A stretch of DNA of 64,000 nt from an alpha proteobacterium SCGC AAA536-K22 (GTDB lineage Bacteria > Pseudomonadota > Alphaproteobacteria > Puniceispirillales > Marisalimonadaceae): positions 1 through 64,000 of the forward strand of contig ATWQ01000008.1 of the NCBI GenBank assembly GCA_000421325.1. Direction: 5' to 3'. Positions 43,036-52,835 of this stretch are shown piece after piece. Position numbers and translations under genes: made by a program. A model generated the notes under the pieces. The model made no database searches. It was not told the origin of the DNA and saw only the letters and a list, made by a program, of their open reading frames with translations. Each line of letters starts with the position of its first letter. The first letter of the stretch is position 1.

Positions 43036-44694
43036 TTAATTCCAATTTCTAAACCCACTAGTTAAAGGGTATCTTCTATCTCTACCAAAAGCTTTTTCAG
43101 TAACTTTTGGACCAGGTGCAGATTGAAATCTTTTATATTCAGATCTCGATAAAAGCATAGAGATCTTTTTGACATCATCTATCATATAACCTTCAGAAAC
43201 TATTTGATCTATTGATAAATTGTCTTCAACTAATTTTTTTAGAATAGCATCAAGAACGTCATATTCCGGAAGACTATCAGTGTCTTTTTGATCTTCTCTT
43301 AGCTCCGCGCTAGGAGGTTTTGTTATAATTCTTTCAGGTATAACTTCGCCATTTGGTCCTAAAAACTCAACAGATTTATTTAAATTTCTCCACTTACATA
43401 ATTTAAATACATCACTTTTCCAAACATCTTTTATAACTGCAAAGCCTCCACACATGTCACCATACAAAGTGGCATAACCAACAGCATATTCAGATTTATT
43501 TCCAGTAGCTAATACCATTGATCCATATTTGTTGGAAATTGCCATCAAAAGTAGGCCTCTTATTCGAGATTGAATATTTTCTTCCGTTATTCCTGGAGCA
43601 ACTTTAGGACCATTAAAACCTAAAAGAATTTTGTCTACAATTTCCATACCACCTTTTATATCTAAATAAGAATAATCTATTCCTAGATTGTAAGAGGCTA
43701 ACTTTGCGTCTTCTAAACTTTCTTGACTGGTATAAGGACTTGGCATCATAACTGCTTTTACTAAATTTGGACCTAAAGCATCCGTTGCAATCGCGGCTAC
43801 TAATGCTGAGTCTACTCCTCCAGACATGCCGAGAACAACGCCAGGGAAACCATTGTTTTGTACATAATCCCTAACACTTACTACAAGAGATTTATATAAA
43901 GCCTCTATATTTGAAGAAACACTATTAATATTTTCTTTGAAAATCCATTTATTATTATTTTTTTGTAAATCAATATTTAGTATGTGTTCTTGAAAATCTT
44001 TCAGTTGAACATTTAACTTACCTTCATAACTCAAACAAAAGGAGGCTCCGTCAAATATTAATTCATCTTGGCCACCAACCCTGTTTAAGTATATTAAGGG
44101 TAATTTTGATTCTAAAACTCTAGACACAGCTACAGACATTCTTTGGTCATTCTTTTTAATAGAATATGGAGACGCATTAATAGATAATATTATTTCTGCA
44201 CCTGTTTCACATAAACATTCTATAACTGTTTCATTCCAAATATCTTCACAAATTGGTAACCCAATTAATACATCTCTAACTTTAACTGGGCCAGATAAAG
44301 AACCAGGAGAAAAAATTCTTTGTTCATCAAACACACCAGTATTCGGAAGATTATATTTATCTCTATAAGATAAAATTTCTCCTTTATCTAAGACAAAAAC
44401 TGAATTTTTAATTGATTTATTATCTTTTCTTGGAGCACCTAAGATAATGGCAGCTTTCCCATCATTAGTCAGTTTAGCTAATGAAATAATTTCATTTTCA
44501 ACAAGTTCTAAAAAATCATTTCTAAGAACTAAATCGTCAATGGGGTATCCAGTAACGTATAATTCAGGAACAACAATTATATCAATCTCATCACTTAAAT
44601 TATCCCTTATGTTAACCAATTTAATAATATTGCCCTTAACGTCACCAACTATTGGATTCAACTGAGCAAGGACTATTTTAAGTTTATTTTTCAT
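43036..44694 (-). CDS. nadE: Glutamine-dependent NAD+ synthetase
   Basis: A 552-residue two-domain NadE. The N-terminal nitrilase-like glutaminase has the Glu-Lys-Cys set (VVPELYVTGYP, YRDKYNLPN, LPICEDIWN); the C-terminal synthetase has the P-loop VVLGMSGGVDSALVAAIATDALG and NIQSRIRG, LATGNKSEYAVGY. Makes NAD from nicotinate adenine dinucleotide. Directly downstream of pncB on the same strand, so two steps of NAD synthesis/salvage are adjacent. Confidence 0.95.
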   Translation of the reverse strand: MKNKLKIVLAQLNPIVGDVKGNIIKLVNIRDNLSDEIDIIVVPELYVTGYPIDDLVLRNDFLELVENEIISLAKLTNDGKAAIILGAPRKDNKSIKNSVFVLDKGEILSYRDKYNLPNTGVFDEQRIFSPGSLSGPVKVRDVLIGLPICEDIWNETVIECLCETGAEIILSINASPYSIKKNDQRMSVAVSRVLESKLPLIYLNRVGGQDELIFDGASFCLSYEGKLNVQLKDFQEHILNIDLQKNNNKWIFKENINSVSSNIEALYKSLVVSVRDYVQNNGFPGVVLGMSGGVDSALVAAIATDALGPNLVKAVMMPSPYTSQESLEDAKLASYNLGIDYSYLDIKGGMEIVDKILLGFNGPKVAPGITEENIQSRIRGLLLMAISNKYGSMVLATGNKSEYAVGYATLYGDMCGGFAVIKDVWKSDVFKLCKWRNLNKSVEFLGPNGEVIPERIITKPPSAELREDQKDTDSLPEYDVLDAILKKLVEDNLSIDQIVSEGYMIDDVKKISMLLSRSEYKRFQSAPGPKVTEKAFGRDRRYPLTSGFRNWN

Positions 44695-44720
44695 TCATCA
44701 ACTCATCAAACAGAATACTA

Positions 44721-45902
44721 TTAACGCCTAAGTAAAAACTCTCTTCCAAGTTTAACTTGAGACTTACCACCATAAGAAATAATGTCGGCTGTTGCATAAG
44801 TTTCAGACCATCGGCTTGGAAGATAAGATCCTGTACCGATAACATCTACAGGGACATTTGCAAGAGAAAAAACTTTACATTTTTCTGGACCAAATCCACT
44901 AGAAGCGACAATTTTAACTTTTTTAAAACCTGCATTATTAAGAATTTCTCTAAGATGCCAAACTGCTGCTGCAGAAACGCCAGTTCCAATTAGATAGCGA
45001 AGTTCTTGTTCTGTCCTATAACCTCTTATAGATTCAGGAGCGTTTCTTTCTAAAACAGCATAAGAGCCAGCAACATCTAATCCTTCAATATATCTTCCAC
45101 CATGAGTATCTAATCTTAGTGACAATGTTCCATTATCTGATAAATCTGTAAACGATCTGCAAACCATAAGACCATCAGTTATTTCTTTACCAAAATAATC
45201 AACTAAAACAGTTAATGGTTGATCAGGCCATGTAGAATGAAACATTTCTGCTGCCTTTAATGTCGAACCTGAATAACCAACCAAAGCATGAGGCATGGTC
45301 CCTAAACCCTTAGTATTTTCAAATAAGTGGGCAGTTTTATCTGTAGCGCATCCTATAAAACCAATTGCATTCATCTCAGATTTAACTCTTTTAGATCCAA
45401 CAAATGCACCATAAGCCATTAGATCTGACATATCTGTTCCAGCGCAGTGTCGAGCATCCATAGCTAAAAAAGATGTTTTGCGTAAACTCTCTACCATAGA
45501 TCTAGCATTATAAGCAGCCACACAAGTTGCTCCAATTTTTTGAAGTAAAGCTGTCTCTAAATCTACTAATAATAGCATAGAGCCAGATATATAAACCATT
45601 GGTTCCCCTGCTCCTACGTCACTTCCTTCTTCAAAACAGCGGTTAATATTAACGTTGCCCTTTCTTTCTTTTACAATATGTTGAAGCCAATCAATCGCTG
45701 GATTTAAAGCCGATATTACAGGTCTTCTCATAAAAATTGCATAAGTAACTTCAGTATCTCCATATTTAGACACTATGTCTTTAGTTCTTAAAAAATATGT
45801 GTCTGTAACAGAAGGTAACTGATCTGGATTTGGTCTTAACTCATTTGGCCAAGTATTTTTTTGTATAAGATTAATATTAGTTTTTTTTTTATGATCAGAC
45901 AA
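44721..45902 (-). CDS. pncB: Nicotinate phosphoribosyltransferase
   Basis: Family with TDTYFLRTKDIVSKYGDTEVTYAIFMRRP; KIGATCVAAYNARSMVESLR; MDARHCAGTDMSDLMAYGAFVGSKR; RLDTHGGRYIEGLDV and VASSGFGPEKC. It attaches PRPP to nicotinate. About 393 residues if the TTG at 45902 is used (AAAGG seven bases upstream). The track start at 45929 would overlap the DAHP-synthase gene by 17 bp and starts mid-coding. This atypical subgroup is close to quinolinate phosphoribosyltransferase-like proteins, so nicotinate specificity is likely but not proven. Confidence 0.82.
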   Translation of the reverse strand: MSDHKKKTNINLIQKNTWPNELRPNPDQLPSVTDTYFLRTKDIVSKYGDTEVTYAIFMRRPVISALNPAIDWLQHIVKERKGNVNINRCFEEGSDVGAGEPMVYISGSMLLLVDLETALLQKIGATCVAAYNARSMVESLRKTSFLAMDARHCAGTDMSDLMAYGAFVGSKRVKSEMNAIGFIGCATDKTAHLFENTKGLGTMPHALVGYSGSTLKAAEMFHSTWPDQPLTVLVDYFGKEITDGLMVCRSFTDLSDNGTLSLRLDTHGGRYIEGLDVAGSYAVLERNAPESIRGYRTEQELRYLIGTGVSAAAVWHLREILNNAGFKKVKIVASSGFGPEKCKVFSLANVPVDVIGTGSYLPSRWSETYATADIISYGGKSQVKLGREFLLRR

Positions 45903-45912
45903 TTTCAAACCT

Positions 45913-47298
45913 TTAAGATACCGCTGCAATTTTTTTCCCTAGACCCACTCGATTTTCTGCAAGTAAGTCAGCTACTAAAAATGCTAATTCTAAAGATTGA
46001 GTTGCATTAAGTCTTGGGTCACAATGCGTATGATATCTGTCAGCTAAGTTTGATTCACTTACTTCATATACGCCACCAACACATTCAGTAACATTTTGTC
46101 CAGTCATTTCAAAATGAACTCCGCCTGGTATGGTATCCATTTCATTATGAACTTCAAAGAAACCTCTTACCTCAGCCATGATATCATCCATTTTTCTTGT
46201 CTTAAATCCTGTGGATGCTTTAACAGTATTTCCGTGCATAGGATCGCAACACCAACCTACAATTAAACCTGATTTTTTAACAGCTGATATTAACGGTTTT
46301 AATTTTTTATAAACATTATCCGAACCCATTCTAGCAATAAGAGTAAGTCGTCCAGCTTGATTTAATGGGTTTAGTTTTTCAATAAGCCTAAGTAAGTCGT
46401 CAGAGTCAGTGGATGGACCACATTTTAATCCAATTGGATTAGCTATACCTCTCATGTATTCTATGTGAGCTTCATCAATACTTCTCGTTCTATCTCCAAC
46501 CCACAACATATGTGCTGAGGTTGCAAACCATCCTTTTTCTTCAGTAATAGTATCTTTTCTAGTCAGCGCCTGTTCATAATTAAGTAAAAGAGCTTCGTGA
46601 GAAGTATAAAATTCAGTTTCTCTTAGTTGGGCAGTATTTTCTGGTGTCATGCCGCAAGCATTCATAAACTCTAAAGATGAGGTAATTTTAGCAGCAAGTT
46701 CTTTATATTTATTGGCTTCATTAGTTCCTCTAACAAACTCCAAATTCCATTCATGTAATTTTGTTAAATCTGCCATTCCTCCACTCGCAAAAGCTCTAAC
46801 CAAATTTAACGTAGAAGCTGATTTGTCATAAACTTGAAGTAGTCTTTCAGGGTTAGGTTCACGCGCTTTATCGTCAAAAGCCATGTCATTTACCATATCA
46901 CCACGATAACTAGGTAAAGACACACCGTTTATGACTTCAACAGAAGAAGACCTAGGTTTAGAATATTGACCCGCTAATCTACCTATTTTAATTACAGGTA
47001 AAGCAGAACCAAAAGTAAGTACAACTGCCATTTGTAACAATACCCGAAAACTATCCCTGATATTATTAGCATTATGTTCTGCAAAAGATTCAGCACAGTC
47101 CCCACCTTGTAACAAAAAAGCTTTACCTTCAGCAACTTCAGACATTCTCTTCCTGAGTCTTCTGGCTTCTTCGGCAAATACTAAAGGTGGCCGAACAGAA
47201 AGTTCTTTTTCAATAGAATTTACTCTAGCCATGTCGCTATATTTAGGAACTTGCTTTATAGGAAGTTTTCTCCAAGAATCTATTTTCCAGTCAATCAT
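45913..47298 (-). CDS. Class II DAHP synthase
   Basis: A 461-residue plant/actinobacterial-type 3-deoxy-7-phosphoheptulonate synthase: WRKLPIKQVPKYSD, FLLQGGDCAESFAEHNANNIRD, GRLAGQYSKPRSS, EAHIEYMRGIANPIGLKCGPS, WCCDPMHGNT and GGVHFEMTGQNVTECVGG. First step of the shikimate pathway. Ends ten bp before pncB, so the pair is probably transcribed together although the pathways differ. Confidence 0.94.
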   Translation of the reverse strand: MIDWKIDSWRKLPIKQVPKYSDMARVNSIEKELSVRPPLVFAEEARRLRKRMSEVAEGKAFLLQGGDCAESFAEHNANNIRDSFRVLLQMAVVLTFGSALPVIKIGRLAGQYSKPRSSSVEVINGVSLPSYRGDMVNDMAFDDKAREPNPERLLQVYDKSASTLNLVRAFASGGMADLTKLHEWNLEFVRGTNEANKYKELAAKITSSLEFMNACGMTPENTAQLRETEFYTSHEALLLNYEQALTRKDTITEEKGWFATSAHMLWVGDRTRSIDEAHIEYMRGIANPIGLKCGPSTDSDDLLRLIEKLNPLNQAGRLTLIARMGSDNVYKKLKPLISAVKKSGLIVGWCCDPMHGNTVKASTGFKTRKMDDIMAEVRGFFEVHNEMDTIPGGVHFEMTGQNVTECVGGVYEVSESNLADRYHTHCDPRLNATQSLELAFLVADLLAENRVGLGKKIAAVS

Positions 47299-47404
47299 CT
47301 TTTTTTCCTCTAAATAATCCCATACTAGTCAAATTAATTAATAATTAAAATATCCAATTAACAGAAATTAGCTAAATCTTCAATTAATCAGTTAAAATTT
47401 ACTA

Positions 47405-48763
47405 TTAAGATCTCATTGTTACAAATTCTTCTGCAGCTGAGGGATGAATTCCAATAGTACTATCAAAATCTGACTTTAAAGCACCTGCTTTGATTGCTAT
47501 TGCTATGCCTTGAATGATTTCAGCTGAATCCGGACCTATCATATGAGCTCCTATTACCTTTTGTGAATTCTCATCAACTATTAATTTCATTATAGTTCTC
47601 TCAAGATTTCCAGAAATAGTGTTTTTTAATGCTCTAAATTCACTTTTATATTCTCTTGCTTTAATACCATTATTTATAGCATCCTCAAAAGTGAAACCCA
47701 CAACTGCAATTGACGGTTGACTAAAAACTGCACTTGGGACATTACTGTAAGAAATATACCTGTTAATTTTTCCAAATTCGCGGTCTGCAAAAGCATGTCC
47801 TTCTGCAATAGCCACAGGAGTTAGTGTAATTTTATCCGTAACATCCCCAATTGCAAATATAGAATTGATATTAGTTTGATTAAGATTATTTACCAATATT
47901 TCACCACGTTTGCCTAAATCTACTCCAATTTCATCCAAACCTAAATTAAATACTTTAGGTTTTCTTCCTGTAGCTCCCATAACGGTTTCAACGACTATAT
48001 TTTTACCATTTGAGAGTTTGATTTTATTTATTTTCTCTTCTTCTTCAATCTTTGAAATAGTAACTTCATTATGTATAGTTATTCCCTTTTGTTTCATTGA
48101 GGTCATTAAATGTTGTCTGATATCATTATCAAATCCTCGTAAAGCCATATCAGCTCTAAAAATAAGATGGGTGTCAACTCCAAATCCATTAAATATTCCC
48201 GCAAATTCAACAGCAATATAGCCAGATCCATATATTGCAATAGAATTGGGTAATTTGATAAGATCCAAAGCGTTGTCTGAATTAATCATGTGATTATTAC
48301 CGTCAAAACTTGGAAAGGATGATTCACCACCAACAGCAATCATGATTTTTTCTGATGATAATTGAATTGTTTCATTATTTTCTTTAGTTATTGAGACAGT
48401 ATTTGGGCCAGTAATTTTCCCCCAGCCTGATATTAAATCACAACCTGAGTTTTTTATTAAATTAACATAGATCTCATGAAGCCTATCCAATTCTTTATTC
48501 TTTTTTATAATTAGCTCATGCCAATTACTTTTAAAATTATTTACTTGCCAGCAAAAGCCTTCAGCATCTGATACTTGTTCAGAAAATTGAGATGCATAAA
48601 CCAATAATTTTTTTGGGACACAACCTCTTAAGACACACGTTCCACCAGCCCTATCACCTTCTACAACAAGTACTTTGGCACCATAAGATGCTGAAATTCT
48701 AGCTGTTCTTGTGCCACCAGACCCAGCTCCAACAACAATAAGATCATAATCAAAATTTGACAT
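47405..48763 (-). CDS. gor: Glutathione-disulfide reductase
   Basis: A 452-residue class I pyridine-nucleotide disulfide oxidoreductase: FAD motif IVVGAGSGGTRTARIS, redox pair in GGTCVLRGCVPKKLL, NAD(P) site IYGSGYIAVEFAG, FAD site INSIFAIGDVTD, and C-terminal IGIHPSAAEEFVTMRS with the catalytic His-Glu. The RVLRGCVPKK form indicates glutathione reductase rather than lipoamide dehydrogenase. It supports the several glutathione-using proteins nearby (Grx, GSTs). Confidence 0.93.
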   Translation of the reverse strand: MSNFDYDLIVVGAGSGGTRTARISASYGAKVLVVEGDRAGGTCVLRGCVPKKLLVYASQFSEQVSDAEGFCWQVNNFKSNWHELIIKKNKELDRLHEIYVNLIKNSGCDLISGWGKITGPNTVSITKENNETIQLSSEKIMIAVGGESSFPSFDGNNHMINSDNALDLIKLPNSIAIYGSGYIAVEFAGIFNGFGVDTHLIFRADMALRGFDNDIRQHLMTSMKQKGITIHNEVTISKIEEEEKINKIKLSNGKNIVVETVMGATGRKPKVFNLGLDEIGVDLGKRGEILVNNLNQTNINSIFAIGDVTDKITLTPVAIAEGHAFADREFGKINRYISYSNVPSAVFSQPSIAVVGFTFEDAINNGIKAREYKSEFRALKNTISGNLERTIMKLIVDENSQKVIGAHMIGPDSAEIIQGIAIAIKAGALKSDFDSTIGIHPSAAEEFVTMRS

Positions 48764-48811
48764 AAAATCTCCAAAAATACGAAATAAAAATATTGGTTAT
48801 TTTGTAAGCAA

Positions 48812-49660
48812 TCAAAAAATTGCCTCTGCTTTCATTGTCATACCTGCATCTTTAGTACTCGTAAAGCAATTAAGACTACCATTAGGTTTATTTTCAATAT
48901 TTATAATTAAGTCATCATTTGCATATACTGGCGCAACACCCCTATGAGAAAAAGATTTAACCTTTGCTTTCTTATATTTTTCAGCGGCTCTCAACATTAA
49001 TGTTGCTTGCAATGGTCCATGAAAGACCAAATCTTTGTATCCTTCTTCTTCAATAGAATAAGGATAATCATAATGTATCCTATGACCATTAAACGTTATA
49101 GCTGAATATCTAAATAACATCGTTGGGTGTGCAAATATTTTTTCTTCATAATCTGATTTAATGAAAGGTAAATCATTTTTAACAAATATAGTCTTATCCT
49201 CTTTGTTATAATCTCTATAAACAAGGTCATGATCTTCTTTAATCATTAACTGATCATCTACAAAGAATTCATAATTTGCAGTTACAAAACATAATAATCC
49301 AGACTTTCCATCTTTTAAATTTATATCAACTACTGAAGATCTTTTTTTAACTAAATCGCCAATTTTTAAAGGCTTTAAGAAATGAGTTCTACATCCTGCC
49401 CACATTCTTCGAGGAAGTGGAACCGGAGGAAGAAATTCCCCTTTTTTAGGATGGGAATCTTTTCCTAACAATGATGACTTGACAACTGCTGGGGCCAAAG
49501 CCCAATGAAGACCTGATGATGCAATTTCACCTTTTTGAGGATTTCCTGGATCTTCATCAAGAGTTGCCCTAAACCTTGCCTCTAAGCTTTGTGAAACCTC
49601 ATCAAAAGCTATTTCATCATTACCAATCCAAGATTTTAATTCATTAACGTTAATATTCAT
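48812..49660 (-). CDS. MaoC-type hydratase (mesaconyl-CoA hydratase/HTD2-like)
   Basis: A double-hotdog dehydratase/hydratase of about 282 residues: N-terminal FAS1-like half with PPVPLPRRMWAGCRTHFLKPLKIGD, C-terminal half with YSAITFNGHRIHYDYPYS, the hydratase-2 motif holding the catalytic Asp/His, and LVFHGPLQATLMLRAAE. Relatives hydrate mesaconyl-C4-CoA or itaconyl-type CoAs. The ATG at 49660 (GTGGGT upstream) is preferred over the track GTG. A CaiB-type CoA-transferase elsewhere in the window could supply the thioester, but they are not adjacent. Confidence 0.82.
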   Translation of the reverse strand: MNINVNELKSWIGNDEIAFDEVSQSLEARFRATLDEDPGNPQKGEIASSGLHWALAPAVVKSSLLGKDSHPKKGEFLPPVPLPRRMWAGCRTHFLKPLKIGDLVKKRSSVVDINLKDGKSGLLCFVTANYEFFVDDQLMIKEDHDLVYRDYNKEDKTIFVKNDLPFIKSDYEEKIFAHPTMLFRYSAITFNGHRIHYDYPYSIEEEGYKDLVFHGPLQATLMLRAAEKYKKAKVKSFSHRGVAPVYANDDLIINIENKPNGSLNCFTSTKDAGMTMKAEAIF

Positions 49661-49757
49661 AATACCCACTTCATAATATTTAAAATAATATTTTATTTAA
49701 TATATTGAAAATTATGATCTAAAACAAGTTAACTAAGATAAATGTTTGGGGTTGATT

Positions 49758-50606
49758 ATGAATGATGTTCTTAAATTAAACATTGGAATTGCTGGATGTG
49801 GTACAATGGGATTACCAATGTTAGAAGTCCTTATAAAGAATGGTGTGAATGCATTTGGTTATGACGTAAAACCTAAAGAGAACTTTTCCTGCGTAAAAAG
49901 TAATTACATATCTTCAAAAGTTAATTTTTTTGATAAGTCAGATATTATTTTAAGTGCTGTAAGAGACATAGATCAAACACTAGAACTTTGCGAGGGTGAA
50001 AATGGCCTTTTTAAAATAAATACTCCTAAAACACTTATAATTTGTTCAACATTATCTCCTACTTTTCTAAAAGGTTTTTTTAAAAAAGCACCTGAGAATA
50101 TAACAATTATCGAAGCTCCAATGTCAGGTGCACCTATGAGAGCCAAAGACGCATCCTTAACATTTATGGTTGGATCTAAAAAACAAGAATTTGACGTGGT
50201 TAAACCAATTTTGAGTTTATTAGGAGAAAAAATTCATTATCTAGGTGAATTTGGATCGGGTATGTCTGTAAAAGTCTTAAATAATTTTGTAGCATCTTGT
50301 TCTGTTGTAGCAGTCAGACATGTTTTAGCCGAAGCTAAAAATCTTAATATTACTTCTAAACAACTCCTAACAATTCTTAATTGTTCATCTGGACAAACAT
50401 GGTTTAGTGAAAATTTAAATAATATAGATTGGGCAAAAGAAATTTATACAAAGGATAATACAATTGCTATTTTAGAAAAAGATGTAAAGAGTTACTTAGA
50501 TGGACTGGCAAATTCAAAAGCGAATACAAGTAGCGCAATGGTTAATTTTCAAAATGCTCTTATACAAGGATTACAAAATATTCCTGATTATCCAAATGAA
50601 GACTAA
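49758..50606 (+). CDS. 3-hydroxyisobutyrate-dehydrogenase-like protein
   Basis: A 282-residue beta-hydroxyacid dehydrogenase: NAD-binding LNIGIAGCGTMGLPMLEVL, IEAPMSGAPMRAKDASLTFMVG (substrate loop), GEFGSGMSVKVLNNFVA with the catalytic Lys, and a C-terminal KDVKSYLDG. Substrate could be 3-hydroxyisobutyrate, tartronate semialdehyde or similar. The ATG at 49758 is preferred over the TTG at 49746 because GGGG lies seven to ten bases before it. Overlaps the convergent flavodoxin-like gene by four bases. Confidence 0.86.
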   Translation: MNDVLKLNIGIAGCGTMGLPMLEVLIKNGVNAFGYDVKPKENFSCVKSNYISSKVNFFDKSDIILSAVRDIDQTLELCEGENGLFKINTPKTLIICSTLSPTFLKGFFKKAPENITIIEAPMSGAPMRAKDASLTFMVGSKKQEFDVVKPILSLLGEKIHYLGEFGSGMSVKVLNNFVASCSVVAVRHVLAEAKNLNITSKQLLTILNCSSGQTWFSENLNNIDWAKEIYTKDNTIAILEKDVKSYLDGLANSKANTSSAMVNFQNALIQGLQNIPDYPNED

Positions 50607-51067
50607 TAAATCCCAAGCTCAATTCCATTGGCAAATGTTAAAACATACTCCTCTATCTGGTCAATATAATCATCACTCCAAACACCTTTTAAAATAAGCG
50701 GGGGTAAAACTTGTTTCCAACTTAAACCCTTTAAAATTTTATTTATGGCAAGTTTACTACCTTCCCCATCTAGTCCAGCACGAACATAATAAACTATAGG
50801 AAGACCTTGTGTTTTTTCTCTTAACTCGTCATAGCACCTATCAAAAAAATCTTTAGTTAAACCCGACATATAACCAAAATTTTCTGTAGTTCCAATAATA
50901 AGACCGTCAATTAAATGAAAAGATGAAGTGTTTGCTTCTAATGAGCTTAACATCTTAAAATTAATATTTTGACTAAAGTTACAAAGATTATTTTCAACAT
51001 GATTAGATAATTTTATTGTGTTAGTTGAAGGAGAATGATGAATATATAGAATATTTTTAGGTTTCAT
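50603..51067 (-). CDS. Flavodoxin-like NAD(P)H-dependent oxidoreductase
   Basis: A 154-residue flavodoxin-fold protein: strand ILYIHHSPSTNTIKLS with the phosphate-binding loop, LIIGTTENFGYMSGLTKDFFDRCYDEL (the P-x-x-Y-G-like FMN contact region) and LPIVYYVRAGLDGEGSKL. Probably an FMN-binding reductase; substrate unknown. Confidence 0.75.
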   Translation of the reverse strand: MKPKNILYIHHSPSTNTIKLSNHVENNLCNFSQNINFKMLSSLEANTSSFHLIDGLIIGTTENFGYMSGLTKDFFDRCYDELREKTQGLPIVYYVRAGLDGEGSKLAINKILKGLSWKQVLPPLILKGVWSDDYIDQIEEYVLTFANGIELGIY

Positions 51068-51100
51068 TTTTTATAATAATCATAGCATGAAGATTTAAAA

Positions 51101-51715
51101 TTATCTTTTAGAAACACCAAAATGGTTTAAAAACTCAACTAAATTTTCAAAGGGTTGAGCTCCTACCATACTTTGTTTTTGATATACATAGGTAGGGACT
51201 CCAGTAACACCATAATTTCTAGATTTTTTCCAATCTTCATCAATGTTTTTCATAAAAAGTCGATTTTTAATGACTTTTTTTGCTTCTTTAGGATCTAACC
51301 CAGATTTAGAAACGACGTCTAAAATTACACTTTCCAAACCTACGTTCAAACCTTGAACAAAATAGGCCTCAAAAAAATTATCATGAATAGATGTTTTATT
51401 GTCTATAGACTGAGCCCAAGCTCCAATTTCTTGAGCTAATCTACTATTGTAAGTATGCGTCCTATCATTGTATGAAAGACCTTCGTTAATCATTAGTACT
51501 TTCATTCTTTCATTTTTTTGATCTATATCATCTTGGGTTGATCCAAAAAGTTCAAGTAAAGTTTTTCCTTCTGTTGGTGTTTCAGGATGGAGAGGAAAAT
51601 GAATTAATTGAATATCAATTTTGAATCGCTTTTTAATTTTTTTAATTCTAGAGTCACCTAAATAACACCATGGGCAAACGTAATCGGTAAATACTTCTAG
51701 CTTTTGATTACTCAT
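51101..51715 (-). CDS. DsbA/FrnE-family oxidoreductase
   Basis: A 204-residue DsbA-like thioredoxin-fold protein: VFTDYVCPWCYLGDSRI has the CxxC (CPWC), and VTGVPTYVYQKQSMVGAQP carries the cis-Pro loop. No signal peptide, so cytoplasmic, like FrnE. Likely a thiol-disulfide isomerase or related oxidoreductase. The 257-bp gap after its start contains only AT-rich sequence. Confidence 0.85.
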   Translation of the reverse strand: MSNQKLEVFTDYVCPWCYLGDSRIKKIKKRFKIDIQLIHFPLHPETPTEGKTLLELFGSTQDDIDQKNERMKVLMINEGLSYNDRTHTYNSRLAQEIGAWAQSIDNKTSIHDNFFEAYFVQGLNVGLESVILDVVSKSGLDPKEAKKVIKNRLFMKNIDEDWKKSRNYGVTGVPTYVYQKQSMVGAQPFENLVEFLNHFGVSKR

Positions 51716-51972
51716 TTATTTTCCTAAAATTACAATGTGACAGTTTTTATTAATAAATAAAAAATATGTAATTGTAAATTTAATTGAGTGTTTGAAAATT
51801 AAGTTATAACCTTTTGATAAGGATTAACATTATATGGATTAAAGTTAAATATATGAGGTATCAATATAAAATCCATATTTTATAAACCGGTAAGATTGAA
51901 TATTAATTCAACAAGGTACTAATTATTATCATTCTAATGAAGATCGTTGCTTACAAAAGATAATAATAAAAA

Positions 51973-52801
51973 ATGAATTTTTTGAAAGGACATAAATTGC
52001 AAAGTTTAAAAGATAAAAATGCTGTTGTAACTGGAGGATCAAAAGGGATTGGTAAAAGTGTTTGCCTTGCCTTAGCTAATGCAGGAGCGAATATTTTCAT
52101 TTTGGATATAAATAAAGAAGAGGGTTTAAAAACGGTTGAAGAGCTTTTAAAATTAAATGTTGAAGCATATTTTTTTTTCTATGAATGTTTCTGAAGAAAA
52201 TGAATGGATAGACTTTGTTACTTCTTTAAAGGTCAAAAATAAACCTATAGATATTTTGGTTAATAATGCCGGTATATGGTTAGGCAAAGAAATTAACAAT
52301 GTTACTTTTGAGGAATATCAAAAATTAATATCTATAAATCTAACTGGCGTATTTTTAGGTATAAAACATCTTACACCATCCCTTATAGAGGCTGGAGAAA
52401 AAACAAAATTTGGAAGTTCTGTAATTAATCTTAGTTCAGTTGCTGGGTTAGTAGGTTCTCAACTTGATCCATTATATTCTATGACAAAGGGTGGTATAAC
52501 AACTTTCACTAAATCAATGGCTATATATTTTGGTAAAAAAAAATATCCTATTAGAATAAATCAAGTACATCCTGGCATAATTGAGACTGACATGGGGAAA
52601 CAAGTTGCTGAAGCTAGAATTAATCAAAACCCTAAAATGACAAAGGAAGAATCTTATTCATCAGGAATTATGCAAACTCCACTAGGACGTTTAGGAACAG
52701 TACAAGAAGTAGCTAACACAATATTATTTTTATCTTCGGATGAATCAAGTTTTATGACAGGTTCAAGTTTAGTGGTTGATGGTGGTTTAACTGCACAATA
52801 A
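51973..52801 (+). pseudogene. SDR oxidoreductase split by a frameshift
   Basis: Two overlapping ORFs form one short-chain dehydrogenase. The first has the cofactor motif TGGSKGIGKSVCLAL and ends prematurely after VEAYFF; the second supplies NVSEENEW, NNAGIW, NLSSVAG, YSMTKGG and a normal C-terminus VDGGLTAQ. The break is at a run of nine T (about 52169-52177); with eight T the frames join as VEAYFFSMNVSEEN. Everything else is intact, so the gene is either very freshly broken, read by slippage, or a sequencing error. Otherwise a standard ~275-residue classical SDR. Confidence 0.75.
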
Positions 52802-52835
52802 TTTTAAAATTACATAAATTCAAATTGAAGGATTG